Origin: Acanthamoeba castellanii str. Neff
Lineage: Eukaryota; Discosea; Longamoebia; Acanthamoebidae
Assembly (NCBI RefSeq): GCF_000313135.1
Contig: NW_004457518.1
Location: 15,365 to 79,364, forward strand
DNA: 64,000 bases
Direction: 5' to 3'
Positions 48,301 to 60,169 of the stretch are shown here, piece by piece (the first letter of the stretch is position 1; each line of letters begins with the position of its first letter). Both the position numbers and the translations under genes were made by a program. The notes beneath the pieces were generated by a model that saw nothing but the letters and a program-made list of their open reading frames with translations, was not told the DNA's origin and did not search any database.

Positions 48301-48556
48301 GCCGAGAGGGCGTGGCCGAGGAGGGAAGAATGGGGCCACGACGCGAGGCAGCAGCAACCAACGACGTGGCGGCGGCCACAGCAGGGAGAAGGTGACCAAG
48401 GACGAGAAGCTCCGGCGGGTGCTGCAAGGTCGGCTCGGACAGGGGTTCGCAATGCCCGAGGGCGAGAAGACGGCCTTTGTGGACGACATGATGGCCTACC
48501 TCCTGCGCGACTGGCACCGCGCCGACTTCAAACCTCTCCGCGGCCACCACCACTGA
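42334..48556 (+). CDS. BAH-domain + JAMM/MPN deubiquitinase-like protein (MYSM1-like MPN)
   Basis: Exons 42334-42378, 42558-42678, 42774-42822, 42901-43070, 43174-43311, 43398-43519, 43630-43774, 43878-44211, 44283-44488, 44603-44866, 44948-45141, 45238-46243 and 46344-48556 give 1,668 aa in phase. N-terminal Cys-rich piece (SWCDEDEPCQHC) and an AT-hook-like KLGRPPKRRK (about aa 117-126) precede a BAH domain (about 140-290: YETGDCVYLN, FYIAQIMELWE, GRWFYQQREI, REIFISEDYDDNPV, GKCFV). The MPN domain (about 395-600) has NTEVIGFLGG and VGWYHSHPLFQPDPSVRD, the complete zinc-binding JAMM set (E, HxH, SxxD), closest by eye to the H2A deubiquitinase MYSM1. The remaining ~1,050 aa are acidic, Gly/Ser/Gln-rich with three RG-repeat patches, ending in a possible helical module (LRRVLQGRLGQGF...). 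Exons 2-3 are the least certain. Probably a chromatin enzyme. Confidence 0.87.
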
Positions 48557-48931
48557 CCCCACCTCTGGTGGGTGCTACTGTGCTCTTGTCTAGACATAAA
48601 ATCCAAAAGCGCATAGAAGTGGAGCACCAAAAGGCCTGTGATGCAACCCGTCGATGATTCCTTCTACTTCTTCTCCTCTCCTTTGCCAAACAAGGGAGAG
48701 GACTTCACGGCACTCCATGGCTGCGGTCAGCCCACAAACGTTTGTAATATAAAACATTGCGGCGGATTGGATTTTACAGTCCCATGGGAGGTGTCGTGGC
48801 TCGAATTCCAGGACCACCCATCATAAACCCTCCGGGAAACGAGAAAGGGGTGCAGAACAAGAGGAACCTCTTTCTCCACGGTTCGTACGATCCGGAGATT
48901 GAACGGTCAAGAAATCGTACGACACACACAG
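48557..48931. other. Intergenic region
   Basis: 3' flank of the BAH-JAMM gene and 5' flank of the AGC kinase gene. A GTACGATCCGG...AATCGTACGA inverted arrangement occurs at about 48885-48922. No coding signal. Confidence 0.35.
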
Positions 48932-51900
48932 ATGCAAACAGCAACATCATCTGTTGCCGCCAAGGGCATCCCCATTCGCAAGGCCCCCTTGCCAGCCCTC
49001 TCCTCCTCCAATCTCCCCGCCTCGTTCTCCACGAACGGCCCCAGCATCGTGCCAAGGGACAAGAAGGGCCTCGCGGCTGGCAAGGCCCTCTCCTCGCCCT
49101 CGCTCCCTTGTGCCTCCTCCTCCTCTGCCGAATTCAACGACCTCATCCCGCACCATCAGCAGCCCTTCCATTTCGCCAGCTGCCATTCGGCCCATCATCA
49201 TGAACCCATCCACAACATCGACGACAAGGAGCAGGATGTGGGCGACCTCGTCTTCGACGACCTCTTCATCTCCAAGGAGACCACGACGCCCACCTTTCGC
49301 ACCACCACCTCTACTTCTTCTTCATCTTCTTCATCTTCTACTTCTACTACTTGCACTTCAACTCCCGGGAGCCATCATCGGCGCCATCATCAGCGGCAGC
49401 CCAGCACCATCAACAGCGGCAGCGAGGGCGAGGACTCGTCGTCGCTCACCGAGGGCGCCGGCAGCGAGGGCGAAGACAACGGCGGCGGCGAGGGCTTCGA
49501 GCACGACAGTGGCGACGACGACGACCGTCATCACCTGGGCGAGGAAGACGGGGAGGAGTCGGAGGAGGTGGGTCCCAGCCACTACCTCGACCTGGAGACG
49601 AGCAAGGTGGACCTCAACGACTTCACCCTCCTCAAGCTCATCGGCCAGGGCGGCTACGGCAAAGTACCCTCACCCTCACCCTCCCCCCATTATGACGGTG
49701 ATGCGTGCCCCATGGCTTCATCCTCTAACCTGATGATACGACCGTGTGTGTCGTGTGCGTCGTGTGTGTCGTGTGCGTGTGCGTGTTGTGTTGTGTGTTG
49801 TGGTGTTGGTGGGTGGGTGGGCGGGTGCAGGTGTATCAGGTGCAGAAGAAGGATACGGAGCACGTGTACGCCATGAAGGTGCTGCGCAAGAAGCACCTCA
49901 TCACCACGGGCGCGCTCGAGGGGACGATGGTCGAGCGCGAAGTGCTCCGCTCGATCCGCCACCCCTTCATCGTCTCCCTCCACTACGCCTTCCAGACCGA
50001 GGGTGCGCCCCCGCCCCCTCGCCCTCCCCCCACAATCATTCCCTTCATTCAACTCCAACGTTGACCGGCGGCGGCGTGCAGGGAAGGTGTACCTCGTGAT
50101 GGACTACCTCAACGGCGGGCAGCTGTTCTTCCACCTCCGCGAGGAGGCCATGTTCTCGGAGGACCTGGTGCCGTTCCTCCCCTTCCTCCCTCCTCCTCCT
50201 TCTCCTCTTCCTGTTTTTCTTTTCCATCTCTCGGTGTTGCGTGTGTGAGATACGGGTGGTCTAATGTTGTACTCTGTTGTGTGTGTGTGTGTGTGTGTGT
50301 GTGTTGTGTGTGTGTGTGTGTGTGTGTTGTGTGTGTTGTGTGTGTGTGTGTGTGTGCCACATCAGGTCCGATTTTACACGGCGGAGATCGTGCTGGCGCT
50401 GGAGCACCTCCACCAACAGGGCATCATCCATCGCGATCTCAAGGTGAGGCATTCCCCCATCCTCTTTCACTCCCGCGCGTGTTTTTTTTAGCGCGCTGGT
50501 CTTCTTTTTGGACCGGCGATGGCGTCGTGGCGGTGACGGCGTGATGTGCCCCCCCCCCTCTCATATATATGTTTATATGTGTGTACGTGTGTACGTGTAT
50601 GTGTGCCCACAGCCGGAGAACATTCTCCTGAACTCGGACGGTACCCCCCCCCAAACCCATACGCCCTCGCCTCGTTCTTTTCTTCGTTTGTTTTTCTTCG
50701 TTCTTCTTCGTTCTTAGCGGGGCGGTGTGCGATGATGGGCGCAGGGAACCTGTGCCTGACGGACTTTGGGCTGTCGAAGGCCGTCGAGGAGGGCCAGTCG
50801 GCGCGCACCTTCTGCGGCACCCTGGAGTACATGGCCCCGGAGATGCTCAAGGGCCAGCCCTACGGCAAGGCCACCGATTGGTGGTCCCTCGGCATCCTCA
50901 TCTACGACATGCTCACCGGCAACGTACGTTGTTGCATCATCCCCCCCCCATCACCATCACCATCACCATCACCATCACCATCACCATCACCATCACCATC
51001 ACCATCACCATCACCATCACCATCACCATCACCATCACCATCACCATCACCATCACCACCACCACATGATATCTCCCTCATCACCATCATCATTATCATC
51101 GTCGTCCGCGTCGCTGTGTCTCCTCCGCCAACGTTTTTTGTTTCGGTGCCTTGCTTGGTGTGTGGTGTGTGGTGTGGTGTGGTGTGTGTAGCCGCCCTGG
51201 ACGTCGGCCAACAACTCGACGCTCCAGAAGAAGATCCTCACACAGAAGCTTCGCCTGCCCACGTACCTCTCCCGCGAGGCCGCCTCCATCATCCGCCAGG
51301 TACCTTACCCCCCCCCTCCCCTCGCTTGACACAAGAAGCAAGAAGTCCACCCACACGTGCTGACGTGGCGCCACGTCGTTGCTGACTGTTTTTTATCAAT
51401 ATGTTTATTTCTGTATATATAATTGCAGCTGCTGAACAGGGACGCCAAGAAGCGGCTCGGGAGCGGCAAGAACGGGATCAGGGACATCAAGGAGCACCCG
51501 TTCTTCAAGGGCGTGCCCTGGAAGAAGATGCTCAACAAGGAGGTCGACCCGCCGTTCCGCCCGCGGATCGAGAAGGGCGTGTTCGACGTGGGCAACTTCG
51601 ACAAGAAGTTCACCGACGCCGCGCCCACCGACTCGCCCGTCAAGTCCATCGACGACATCACCGCCTCCCAGGTACGAACCCACTCGTAGTGCACCACCGC
51701 ACTCGCGCCTGAAAGGGAAGCCCAGGAAGCAGCTTAGAGCACACGCACTCACGCTTGGGTCTGGTGGACCCACCACACAGAGGGAGCTGTTCGCTGGCTT
51801 TTCCTACGTGCGCAGCTGCTCGCCCATCGCCTTCTCTCCCTCCACCGGTACGTGATGCCCCCCCCCTTCCCTCTTTACCTCCGTCTCCGTGGCGATGGGC

Positions 51901-52042
51901 ACTAACCGCTGCGGGTGTGTGCGTGTGCGGCGTGTTTGGTGGAGCAGCGAGCAACGGGGTGGACATCACCGGGATGGACAGCGCGGGCAACATCGAGGAG
52001 GAAGAGGACAACACCGACGACGAGGAGGAGGACACGGCGTGA
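48932..52042 (+). CDS. AGC-family Ser/Thr kinase, S6K-like
   Basis: Exons 48932-49663, 49831-50002, 50082-50167, 50366-50443, 50613-50640, 50745-50923, 51192-51299, 51429-51671, 51781-51847 and 51948-52042 give 595 aa. A 225-residue Ser/Thr/His- and then Asp/Glu-rich N-terminal region precedes the kinase domain: [43 protein letters not shown], a PDK1-type T-loop [27 protein letters not shown] and NRDAKKRLG. The AGC tail carries a turn-motif site (APTDSPVKS) and the hydrophobic motif LFAGFSYV. FxxFSYV with the RTFCGT loop and this tail length fit p70 S6K/SGK, targets of PDK1 and TOR. A short acidic C-terminal extension follows. Start at the first in-frame ATG after stops. Confidence 0.9.
50277..50356 (+). 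repeat. (GT)n microsatellite in intron
   Basis: An interrupted GT dinucleotide run within the intron between exons 3 and 4 of the S6K-like gene. Confidence 0.9.
50949..51056 (+). repeat. (CATCAC)18 microsatellite in intron
   Basis: Eighteen exact copies of CATCAC, in the intron after exon 6 of the S6K-like gene. Its unit length keeps several frames open as poly-His, Ser-Pro, Ile-Thr or Gly-Asp, which are not genes. Confidence 0.95.
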
Positions 52043-52627
52043 CTCGCGGCCGTGGGGTGTGCTGCTCAAGATTGGCGTGGAGGTCCCCTCCGTGGATTGC
52101 TCGAAAGAAAAGTAGCTCTACGCCACCGGGGCGTGCGTGTGGGAGAGCGACACTGGGCGGCGGCGGCGGCATGTTCTTCTGCACAACACCCCGCTTGGTT
52201 CAAGAGCTTACTTTCACAGCCTGTTGGATTGCGCCTTCCACCCCACGCACAACACCCCGCTTGGTTCAAGAGCTTACTTTCACAGCCAGCTACATCCCCG
52301 CAGGCTCTACTCGTACGCATCGTCATCCACAAATTTTTCATCTTTACCACTGAATCGGGGTCCCAAAGCCGTCCATCTCCCGATGACCCGGCAAGCGCTT
52401 GCGCCAACAACAAGCGGCAACACAATCTCTGCAGCAATCAAAACCCAGAGGGTGCGTGTGGTCCTTGGGTGATAAGTACAAGCTTGTAATCATGAAGCAC
52501 GTTGAAGGGGTCCTTGGGCGTGCACCAAGGAGAGGAAAATGGGACATGGCAGAGGGAGAGGGCGACAGGTGGGGGGTTAAATAGACGGGGGGGGGTAGGG
52601 GTTGTTCGGAGAGCTCAAGGGGCGGGC
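52043..52627. other. Convergent 3' intergenic region with a duplicated 41-mer
   Basis: Lies between the S6K-like (+) and V-ATPase d (-) 3' ends. It contains no coding signal; the two exact 41-bp copies are annotated separately. Confidence 0.5.
52181..52287. repeat. Two 41-bp perfect direct repeats, 66-bp period
   Basis: Bases 52181-52221 and 52247-52287 are identical (each begins GCACAACACCCCGCTTGG and ends CTTTCACAGCC), separated by 25 bp of unrelated sequence. They sit in the 3' intergenic region, not in an exon. Confidence 0.95.
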
Positions 52628-54591
52628 TTAGTCCTTGAAGATGGGGATGTAGTTGTTGATCTTGGACTTGAGCTGCTGCGAAATGCACTCGGCGATCCAC
52701 ACCAGGTTCCTGCAGGAGGCGGGCGAGAGGAGGTGAGGCGAGGCCGGCACGCCAACATCGGTGTGCGCGGTTGGAGTTAGGGGGGGGTCAGGTCTAGGTA
52801 CCTGATCTCCTGCTCCTTGAGCTTGATGTAGGCGTAGAAGACGCCGTACTGCATCTGCCTGTCGAAGGAGAGCTGGTTGAGCTTCACCTCGTAGGCGAAG
52901 AAGGCGTCCTCGAGCGACTTGTCGCTGTTGTGGCCCGACTCGTCAAACAGCCGGCCGTAGTTCTATTTGTTGGCAACACACGCGCACACACGCACACAAA
53001 CGCACACAAACGCGAGCCACACATAGATAGGCCGGTGAGCACGTGTTGCCGCAGCAGTCGCACATACGCAGAGGGGAGGAGGGGTGAGCGCGTACGCTGA
53101 AGGTGTCGACAATGTCCTTGACCTGGTCGACTCGGTCGGCCTGGCCGAGCTTCTTGGTGCCCTCCGGGTAGAGCAGACCGAAGTTGGGGTACAGCGCCTC
53201 CCTCTCCTCCTTCCTGAGCTCCGTGCCGAAGGAGTTGATGGTGATGTTGATGGCGCGCCTGTCCGCCTCGAACTGATGAAGAAGGCGACAAAGAAGGAAG
53301 AAAGAAGGAAGAAGGTTGGGCACGCGCCTGAGTGAAGAGAGCGGGCAGGCAGGCAGGCGGTGGGGGGGGGTACCTGGAGGATCTCGCCCATCACCTCGGC
53401 AGTGTCGCCGCCGAGGACCTGGCAGTACCTGTAGAAGTCCTGGAGGTAGGCCTTGTACAGTGTGTTACGGATGAGCTCGATGTTCATCTCGTTCAGATCC
53501 TCCTGCGACAGGCAGCCCAGGAAGTAGGGGGCTGAAGGAGAAGAAGAGAAAAGATGGAAACGATTAGCTGTGGCGGCAGCGCACAGCTCGCAATGATGAT
53601 GATGAGTGAAAGAGAATGGCTAAATGAATACCGAGGGGGGTATCGACGAGCACGTAATCGTAGAGGTCATTGACNNNNNNNNNNNNNNNNNNNNNNNNNN
53701 NNNNNNNNNNNNNNNNNNNNNNNNNNNNNNNNNNNNNNNNNNNNNNNNNNNNNNNNNNNNNNNNNNNNNNNNNNNNNNNNNNNNNNNNNNNNNNNNNNNN
53801 NNNNNNNNNNNNNNNNNNNNNNNNNNNNNNNNNNNNNNNNNNNNNNNNNNNNNNNNNNNNNNNNNNNNNNNNNNNNNNNNNNNNNNNNNNNNNNNNNNNN
53901 NNNNNNNNNNNNNNNNNNNNNNNNNNNNNNNNNNNNNNNNNNNNNNNNNNNNNNNNNNNNNNNNNNNNNNNNNNNNNNNNNNNNNNNNNNNNNNNNNNNN
54001 NNNNNNNNNNNNNNNNNNNNNNNNNNNNNNNNNNNNNNNNNNNNNNNNNNNNNNNNNNNNNNNNNNNNNNNNNNNNNNNNNNNTCGATCATGTAGCCATA
54101 GCTGATGTGGAGATTATGAGTAAAATTGACATGGGGGAAAATGAGCGATTAAATGCGAAAAATGAGCGGCGGGGGGGGGCACCTGATGTAGTCGAGGAAA
54201 GTGCTGAGGGGCTCGAAACAGTTGGCCCGCACGTACTGGAACTCCTCGATGAGCTTCTGGGTGCACTTCTCGGCAATGGTGGTGGTGTGAATGGGGGAGG
54301 GCTCATTCTGGAGGAAATCACCGTAGTCCGTGGACGCCAAGTGCAGCTTCATGTCTGCGTATTTTGAAAGAATGAGCACGGCAAGGGGCGAGAGGATGGA
54401 CCACGAAGGGCAGTCGTACCCTCGAGGCTCTCGCACTGGGTAAGATTGGCGTAGTCGGCGGGGGTGAGAATGCCGGAGCGATAGCCGCGAACGATGGCCT
54501 CAGGAAAGCCGTCATCGATGTTGAAGGTCATGATGGACCTCCTCATCGGGTTGACGTCATAATAGCCATACAATCCGCTTGTGTTCGCCAT
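52628..54591 (-). CDS. VMA6: V-type ATPase V0 subunit d (VMA6/ATP6V0D), interrupted by a gap
   Basis: Peripheral subunit that links the V1 stalk to the V0 proton ring. Minus-strand exons: 54420-54591, 54183-54354, 54101 into the gap, out of the gap to 53632, then 53374-53531, 53096-53272, 52802-52962 and 52628-52709. It begins [14 protein letters not shown] and includes [67 protein letters not shown] and [15 protein letters not shown], and ends [10 protein letters not shown], all typical of VMA6. About 40 residues are missing in the N-run. Outside the gap all phases close, so the gene is very likely intact in the genome. Confidence 0.92.
53675..54083. other. Assembly gap (409 N)
   Basis: Run of N inside the VMA6 gene; it removes the coding region equivalent to about 40 residues plus probably an intron. 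Confidence 0.99.
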
Positions 54592-54920
54592 CTCTGCTTT
54601 CAAGGAGGAAGGATCGAATGGAAAAAAGATTCGGATCGCAAGAAGATGGCTAATCGCAAGCGCACAAGGCAGAAGAAGCTTCCCCACCCGAAAGGTGGTC
54701 CTCCTTTTCCGGCATGGAATGACGAGCACGCACCCTCAGTTTTTATTTTTAATTATAGTAAAAGGAAATGGAAACCAGCAGAGAGCGCAAAATGATACAC
54801 TCGGGCCAAGGAGCGAGAGAAGTGTTGTCAAGGGACCAAGAGTCTCAAGGAGCAAGGGTGGTTGGGAGACCTGTCTTGTTGTCTCCAAGTGTTGTCGCAA
54901 GAAGCCAGAACATTGGGGTG

Positions 54921-57038
54921 CTAGCTGGGGCGAGAAGCTAGTGTGGAGATGATGTGCTTGTAGCTCTGCACGGCCTGCACCAAGTCGGCGATTGCGATCT
55001 TCTCGTCGGCCCCGTGGGCATCTCGGATGCTGCCGGCGCCCCACAGAATTGCCTGTGTGTGGTGCCCGTGGCGGCGGCGTCAGACCAGGCGGACGCGTGC
55101 ATTCGGAGTGACACCAAACCACCATCCAAGAGAGGGGGCTGGTGACGTACCCGCCCACTGAAGCGGAAGTGGGGGATATCGGTGCCGAAACCGACGACGT
55201 CCGTGGGATAGCCCTCCACCACCTCCAGCTCGATGGCCTCCATGGAGGGCTCCACCTCGATCTTCACGCGTCCGGCCACCACTGCTCCACATCAGCAGCA
55301 GCACCACGAACACCATGGCCACCACGATCATCATCACCACCATCAATCACTGCGTCGTGCCTCAATGGGAGAAAGGGCACCGTACCCTGGGTGACTCGCT
55401 CGATGATCTGCTGCATGGGGTCCACGATGCGGAAGGAGAGACGCGCCGCCGCCGACTCGGGCACGATATTGGGGACGAGGCCGCCCTGGATGGTTCCGAT
55501 GTTCATCGTCGCCTTGCCCAGCACCTGCGCTAATGGTCATGCCGACCACCGTATGGCAGCCATTGGGGATTAATAAGAAAAAGAATAATAATGAGCAACA
55601 ATGAATAAATAACAAATAATAATGAGAGGGGGGGAGGGCGTACGGGGTGGTGGGGCCAGGTCTCGACATCGGCCCGCAGGTCCTGGAGGACGTCCAAGAG
55701 GGGCTCAATTGCCGACTTGCCCCGCTCTGCCGCACGCGTGGCCCGCCGTGGTGCCGTGGTGTCGTGTGTGTGGTGAGGAATGACCGAATGTGGGTAGAAC
55801 AGGTAATAAAGTAATAGATACATAAATAGGAATAGACATATGTGAGCGTGGCATACCGGGGTAGGCCGAGTGGGCAGCTATCCCCTCCCCGCGGAGGGTG
55901 ATGCCGAGGTAGCCCTTCTGTCCCTTCACCATCTTCGACTCCGTTGGCTCCCCCACGACCTATGGATGGATGGATAGGATGGATAGGATGGGTCACGGGT
56001 GAGTGCCCGGCGCGAGGCGGGCAATGGGGACCTGGGGATAGGCGCCCTACCAGGTAGCGCGGGTCGATCCCGAGTTCGTTGGCCTTCGTGATGCCCACGT
56101 GATCGGTTTCCTGATGACAGCGCCGCGCCACCGCCCGCGCAGGTTCGTGTGAGATCAACATGTAGAGATGATACACACCTTTCGCTTAAGGTGATAATAG
56201 ATCTATATAAAATCCCAAGGTTGGGGGGAGGGGGCGTACCTCTCCCACAACATAGAGGAGGGCGATGTCGTCCTTGCCGGGGCTGTCCTCCTCCACCTGA
56301 TGCGTCGTGGTGTGTGTGTATATATATATATATATAAATTTGTGTGTCGTGTGTGTGTGTGTGTGTGGTTTGACGTTCGCGACGTCAGATCATTTGCATG
56401 TCGTGCAGCATCGGGTGTGTGTCGTGTCGTGTCGTGTCGAGTTGCGTGAAGGTATTTAGGGAGAGAGGATTGGCGCACGAGCTGCTGGACGGCGAGGAGC
56501 TGTGCGGCGATGAGGCTCTTGGTGTCGCACGCGCCGCGTCCGCGCACGTGGGTGGCGTCGACGGACGACGCGAAGAACGGCGGCACCGTGTCCAGGTGGC
56601 TGTTGACCACCACCCGCGGGTTCTTCCCCGCGCCTCCCGCCGTGCGCCCGTACACGTTCCAGCGACCCGCCACCACCTCTTGCAGCTCCACCACCCACCC
56701 TGGTGTCACCACACACACACGACACACACGACGCACGCACGCACCACCACACACACGCACGCACCACCGCGCGCGCGCACACACACGCACACAGTATAAA
56801 GGGAAAAACAGTGAGCAGCATGGCAGGCTCGCGCCCTGTGCCCCAAGAACAACGGAACGCGCGTAGCTGGCCCAGGGGGGAAGGGGTGGTGGCACCCACC
56901 TCGCTTGAGAAGCCAGTCGCGTACGTAGTGGGCTACCTGGCCCTCGTTGCCCGTGACCGACTCAATGTCGATGAGGGTGCGAGCTAGCCCCACCACCTCC
57001 TCCTCCTCCACGGCAGGGCGCGGTACGACGCCCTCCAT
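54921..57038 (-). CDS. M20 metallopeptidase, acetylornithine deacetylase (ArgE)-like
   Basis: Zinc-dependent amidohydrolase, probably removing an acetyl group from N-acetylornithine or a related N-acyl amino acid. Minus-strand exons 56900-57038, 56479-56699, 56240-56296, 56051-56110, 55857-55959, 55644-55726, 55386-55524, 55151-55281 and 54921-55052 give 354 aa in phase. Zinc ligands and catalytic residues: NSHLDTVPP (His, Asp), RGRGACDTKS (bridging Asp), VVGEETDHVG (catalytic and ligand Glu, coded across an exon junction), VGEPTESK, and GAGSIRDAHGADEKI (last His). The lid (dimerisation) domain reads TIQGGLVPNIVPESAAA. ArgE is favoured over DapE/carboxypeptidase by size and GEPT context; the substrate is inferred. 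It starts 98 bp from the divergent CHY gene. Confidence 0.87.
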
Positions 57039-57136
57039 CTTGTTCGTTTCAAATTACAAAGATAAAAAAATAAAATAAACCAGACGCGAAAAAAGAGGAA
57101 AGGCGAAAGAAAGGAGGAAGGAAAACAAACAAGAAC

Positions 57137-60082
57137 ATGGCGGACGCCAAGGGCGCACCTGCAGGTGCGGGTGGCGGCGAGGTGGCCCTCGTCAAGGCCG
57201 AGCTGCGACAGCTGCGTGCCGACCACAACCGCAACTTCAAGATATTCAGGTAATACACCCCCCCCCCACGTGCGCACGCACGTGGCCAGCAGTCCTCAGC
57301 GGCGGGGCGCGTGCTCACGACGCACTCTTTGATCGATGTGTGTGTGTGTGTGTGGGGGGTGCAGTGCCAACTTTCCGGTCCGGTTCGCGTTCACCTTCAC
57401 CCCCTCGGACCCTAATTTCCCCTACGACGTCGATGGCGTGCGCCTCCGCTTCACCCTCCCCGGTACACACCACCTGCTACGTAGCCCTACGTAGACCTGC
57501 GCCAGAGCCCCTGCTGCCGCTCATGTCCGCTGCGGCCGGTAGTACCAGGATGTGGCGCCGCGCTCCTGCTGCCTGCTGCCTGCTGCCTGCTGCCTGCTGA
57601 TGACGATGCCAAATACTGACGGCGGCGGTGGCCCGGATGGGAGCGCAGAGGGGTACCCGCAGGTGGTGTGCCTGGTCGAGGTCGACGACCCCGCCCTGCC
57701 CGCGCCCCTCAACAAGTTCCGCCCGCCCTCCCCGCCCACCCGTCCGCTCCCCGCACCCACTCACTCCGGTGGTGGCTGGTGGCTGGTGGCTGGTGTATTG
57801 ATTGATTGATTGAATGTTTGATTGATTGCTGGGTGGGTGGGGGTGGGCGTGCAGGAAGATAGCGGATGCGATGAACGAGCAGGCCCGCGTGCTACACCAG
57901 AAGGGCCGGCCCGTCGTACTCGCCCTCCTCCGCTGGCTCGACCAACGCGGCCTGCCCGTCCTCCTCGTACGCAGGCCTTCCTCCGCCCAGACCCTAGCGT
58001 GGTCACATCCCCCCCCCCTTAACTCGCGTGCACCGTGTGCGATGTGTGCGTGCGTGCGTGCATTCAGTCGGATGCCGAGTTCCTGGCGTCGACGTACCTT
58101 ACGCAGACGCTGGAGGGTCTCTCGCAGCGGCGGTACGTCATCCACGACCCGGCCTCCTACGCCGCCAGCAGCAAGCAGCGGGAGGCGGCCACCCCCGCCC
58201 GCCCCGAGAAGGCCCACGCGCGGGAGCACGAGGGCGAAGAGGACGAAGAAGGTGAAGAGGAGGAGGACGACGACGACGATGAAGAGGAGCAGGGCAGAGG
58301 CAAGAGGGACGATCGTCCGGCCCCCGCCCCTGCCACTGCCGCCGCCGGCGGTGGCGGCAGCCAACCGCCCAAGGCCCCCAAGGCCATCGATCTGCAGTGC
58401 TCGGGACTCACGTGCGCCACAATCACTCCCCCCCCCGCTGCCTGCTGGGGAAGCTGACACCGACGCGGCGTGACACTGCACGACACACACCCGACGCGCA
58501 CACCCGGCACGCACACCCGGCACGTAGCCTGGCCAACGTGGGCCTGGTGGAATGCATGACGCTGGGGCTCGTGGTGACGTGCTACCGCTGCTCCCGGCAA
58601 AGCGAGGTCACCCTCGTGCCTGGTACCGCTCCCATCAGCCCTTTCCCCGTTGTGACACACAGCGCGCGCGCGCGCGCAACGGCTCACCCACCGGTGGCGC
58701 GTTGTACTTGGGTCATTGCATTGTGTTGTATTGTGTGGCATGGTCGCAGGCCGCCCAAAGAACACGGAGTGCGGTGGTTGTCGCCTGCCGCACACGCTGG
58801 CGCTGCACGCTCTCCCCGTGCACGAGGGCTCCTCTCTCCTGGGCCAGCTCGAGGCCGACGTATTGACCCCCCCCCACTTTTCCTCCCCGCACGTGTCCGC
58901 TTGAATGCTGCCACGGCGAGGCGTGCGTGTCGCGTCGCGCGCAACATTTATAGAGAGAAGGAGTGGGGGGGGGGTCTACTGACGCACGCACGCGTGCTCG
59001 TCGCACACAGGGCTGCAATCCGCTGGACGCGCTGCCGTCCAACTTCGCCGGGTTTTGCTTCGAGTGCGGCGAGCGGAACGTGTTTTCGGCCCTCGCCTTT
59101 GACCGCGTGACGGAGCGCACGTGCACCAAGTGCCACAACCGCATGGCCCTCGCCATCCACCACCTCACCTTCCACAAGAAGAAACGGCCCCCGCCCCCCG
59201 GCCTCGGTAAGCCCACCCAACGCGCGCGCGCTCTCTCACTCACTCTGACACACACGCGTGCGTGTGTGCGTGTGCGCACTCAAGTGATCCCCGACAAGCC
59301 CAAGAAGAAGGCGGTCAAGATCCCGGGGCTGAAGGAGGGGGATCCGCTGCCCCAGCATGGCGCCTGCGCCCACTACTCCCACTCCTACCGGTGGCTGCGG
59401 TAAACCACCTCCTACCCCCCTCTCCCCCATATGACCAGCCCTCTCCTTTCTATGTATCCCTCTTATTCCGTCCTTCCTTCCTTCCTTCCTTCATTCACTT
59501 ACGCTCTCCCCGATCGGCTGAGATCAGATTTCCGTGCTGTGGGCGGGCGTTTCCGTGCGACGACTGCCACAACGACGCCGTGCGCTTCCTCCTCCTCCTC
59601 CTCCTCCTCTTCCTCTCGTTCCCATTTCCGTCGAATGGTGGCGCCCTGGCTGATGTGCATTTGCATGATTGGGGGCTTTATTCTCTTGCTCGCGACAGTC
59701 GGATCACGAGGCCAAGTGGGCATCCAAAATGGTACCACCGCCACCGCCACCGCCACATTGGCAAGCCAGCTCATTCCTCCGCCCCTCCTTGTTCGCCCCC
59801 GCGTGCTCATGTGGCAGGTGTGCGGGTACTGCTCCGTCGAACAGCGCTGCGACGAGGTGTGTGCCAAGTGCGGGAAGAAGGTGGCGGGCAAGGGCAAGAT
59901 TAAGGTACAAGCCCCCCCCCCCTCTCCCCCTCTTCCTTTTCTTTCTTGCAGCCGACCCGGCCTTCCACCGCGCGCGGCAGGATCCCACCAAGATGAGCCG
60001 GAAGGACGGGAAAAAGTTCGCCGGCACCTGCAAAACCAAGTCCCGGAAGAGCGAACGTGTCGGCCCCAAGAAGGGGGGCTAA
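57137..60082 (+). CDS. RWD-like/CHY-type zinc-finger protein
   Basis: Exons about 57137-57249, 57365-57462, 57649-~57722 (3' end uncertain), 57855-57966, 58068-58411, 58528-58622, 58750-58859, 59011-59206, 59285-59399, 59528-59579, 59699-59731, 59818-59893 and 59952-60082. The N terminus (FAFTFTPSDPNFPYDVDGVR then YPQVVCLVEV) looks like an RWD-type fold, followed by an acidic insert. Several Cys-x2-Cys pairs follow (CYRCSRQ, CGGCRLPH, CFECGERN, CTKCHNR) and then a CHY finger: GACAHYSHSYRWLRFPCCG, FPCDDCHNDA, CGYCSVEQRC and CAKCGKK, with all expected Cys/His. The intron before the last exon must begin GC (AAGG|GCAAGA) to keep frame. CHY proteins include RCHY1-type ligases and Hot13-like factors, but no RING is seen here. 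Function unknown. Confidence 0.83.
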
Positions 60083-60169
60083 ACAGCGGCCTTGCTGAAG
60101 CTAAAGGCGAAGAGCGTATTGAAGGGGGGGGGAAGAAGTGCTTCTTTACATTGGGACATGACTGCACAC

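Noticed and set aside
49240..49270. A TOS (TOR signalling) motif in VFDDLF
   Set aside because: Consensus needs a hydrophobic residue at position 3 of F-D/E-x-D/E-x; here it is Asp.
50902..51191. Poly-His, Ser-Pro and Gly-Asp frames
   Set aside because: Produced by the (CATCAC)18 intronic repeat within the S6K-like gene.
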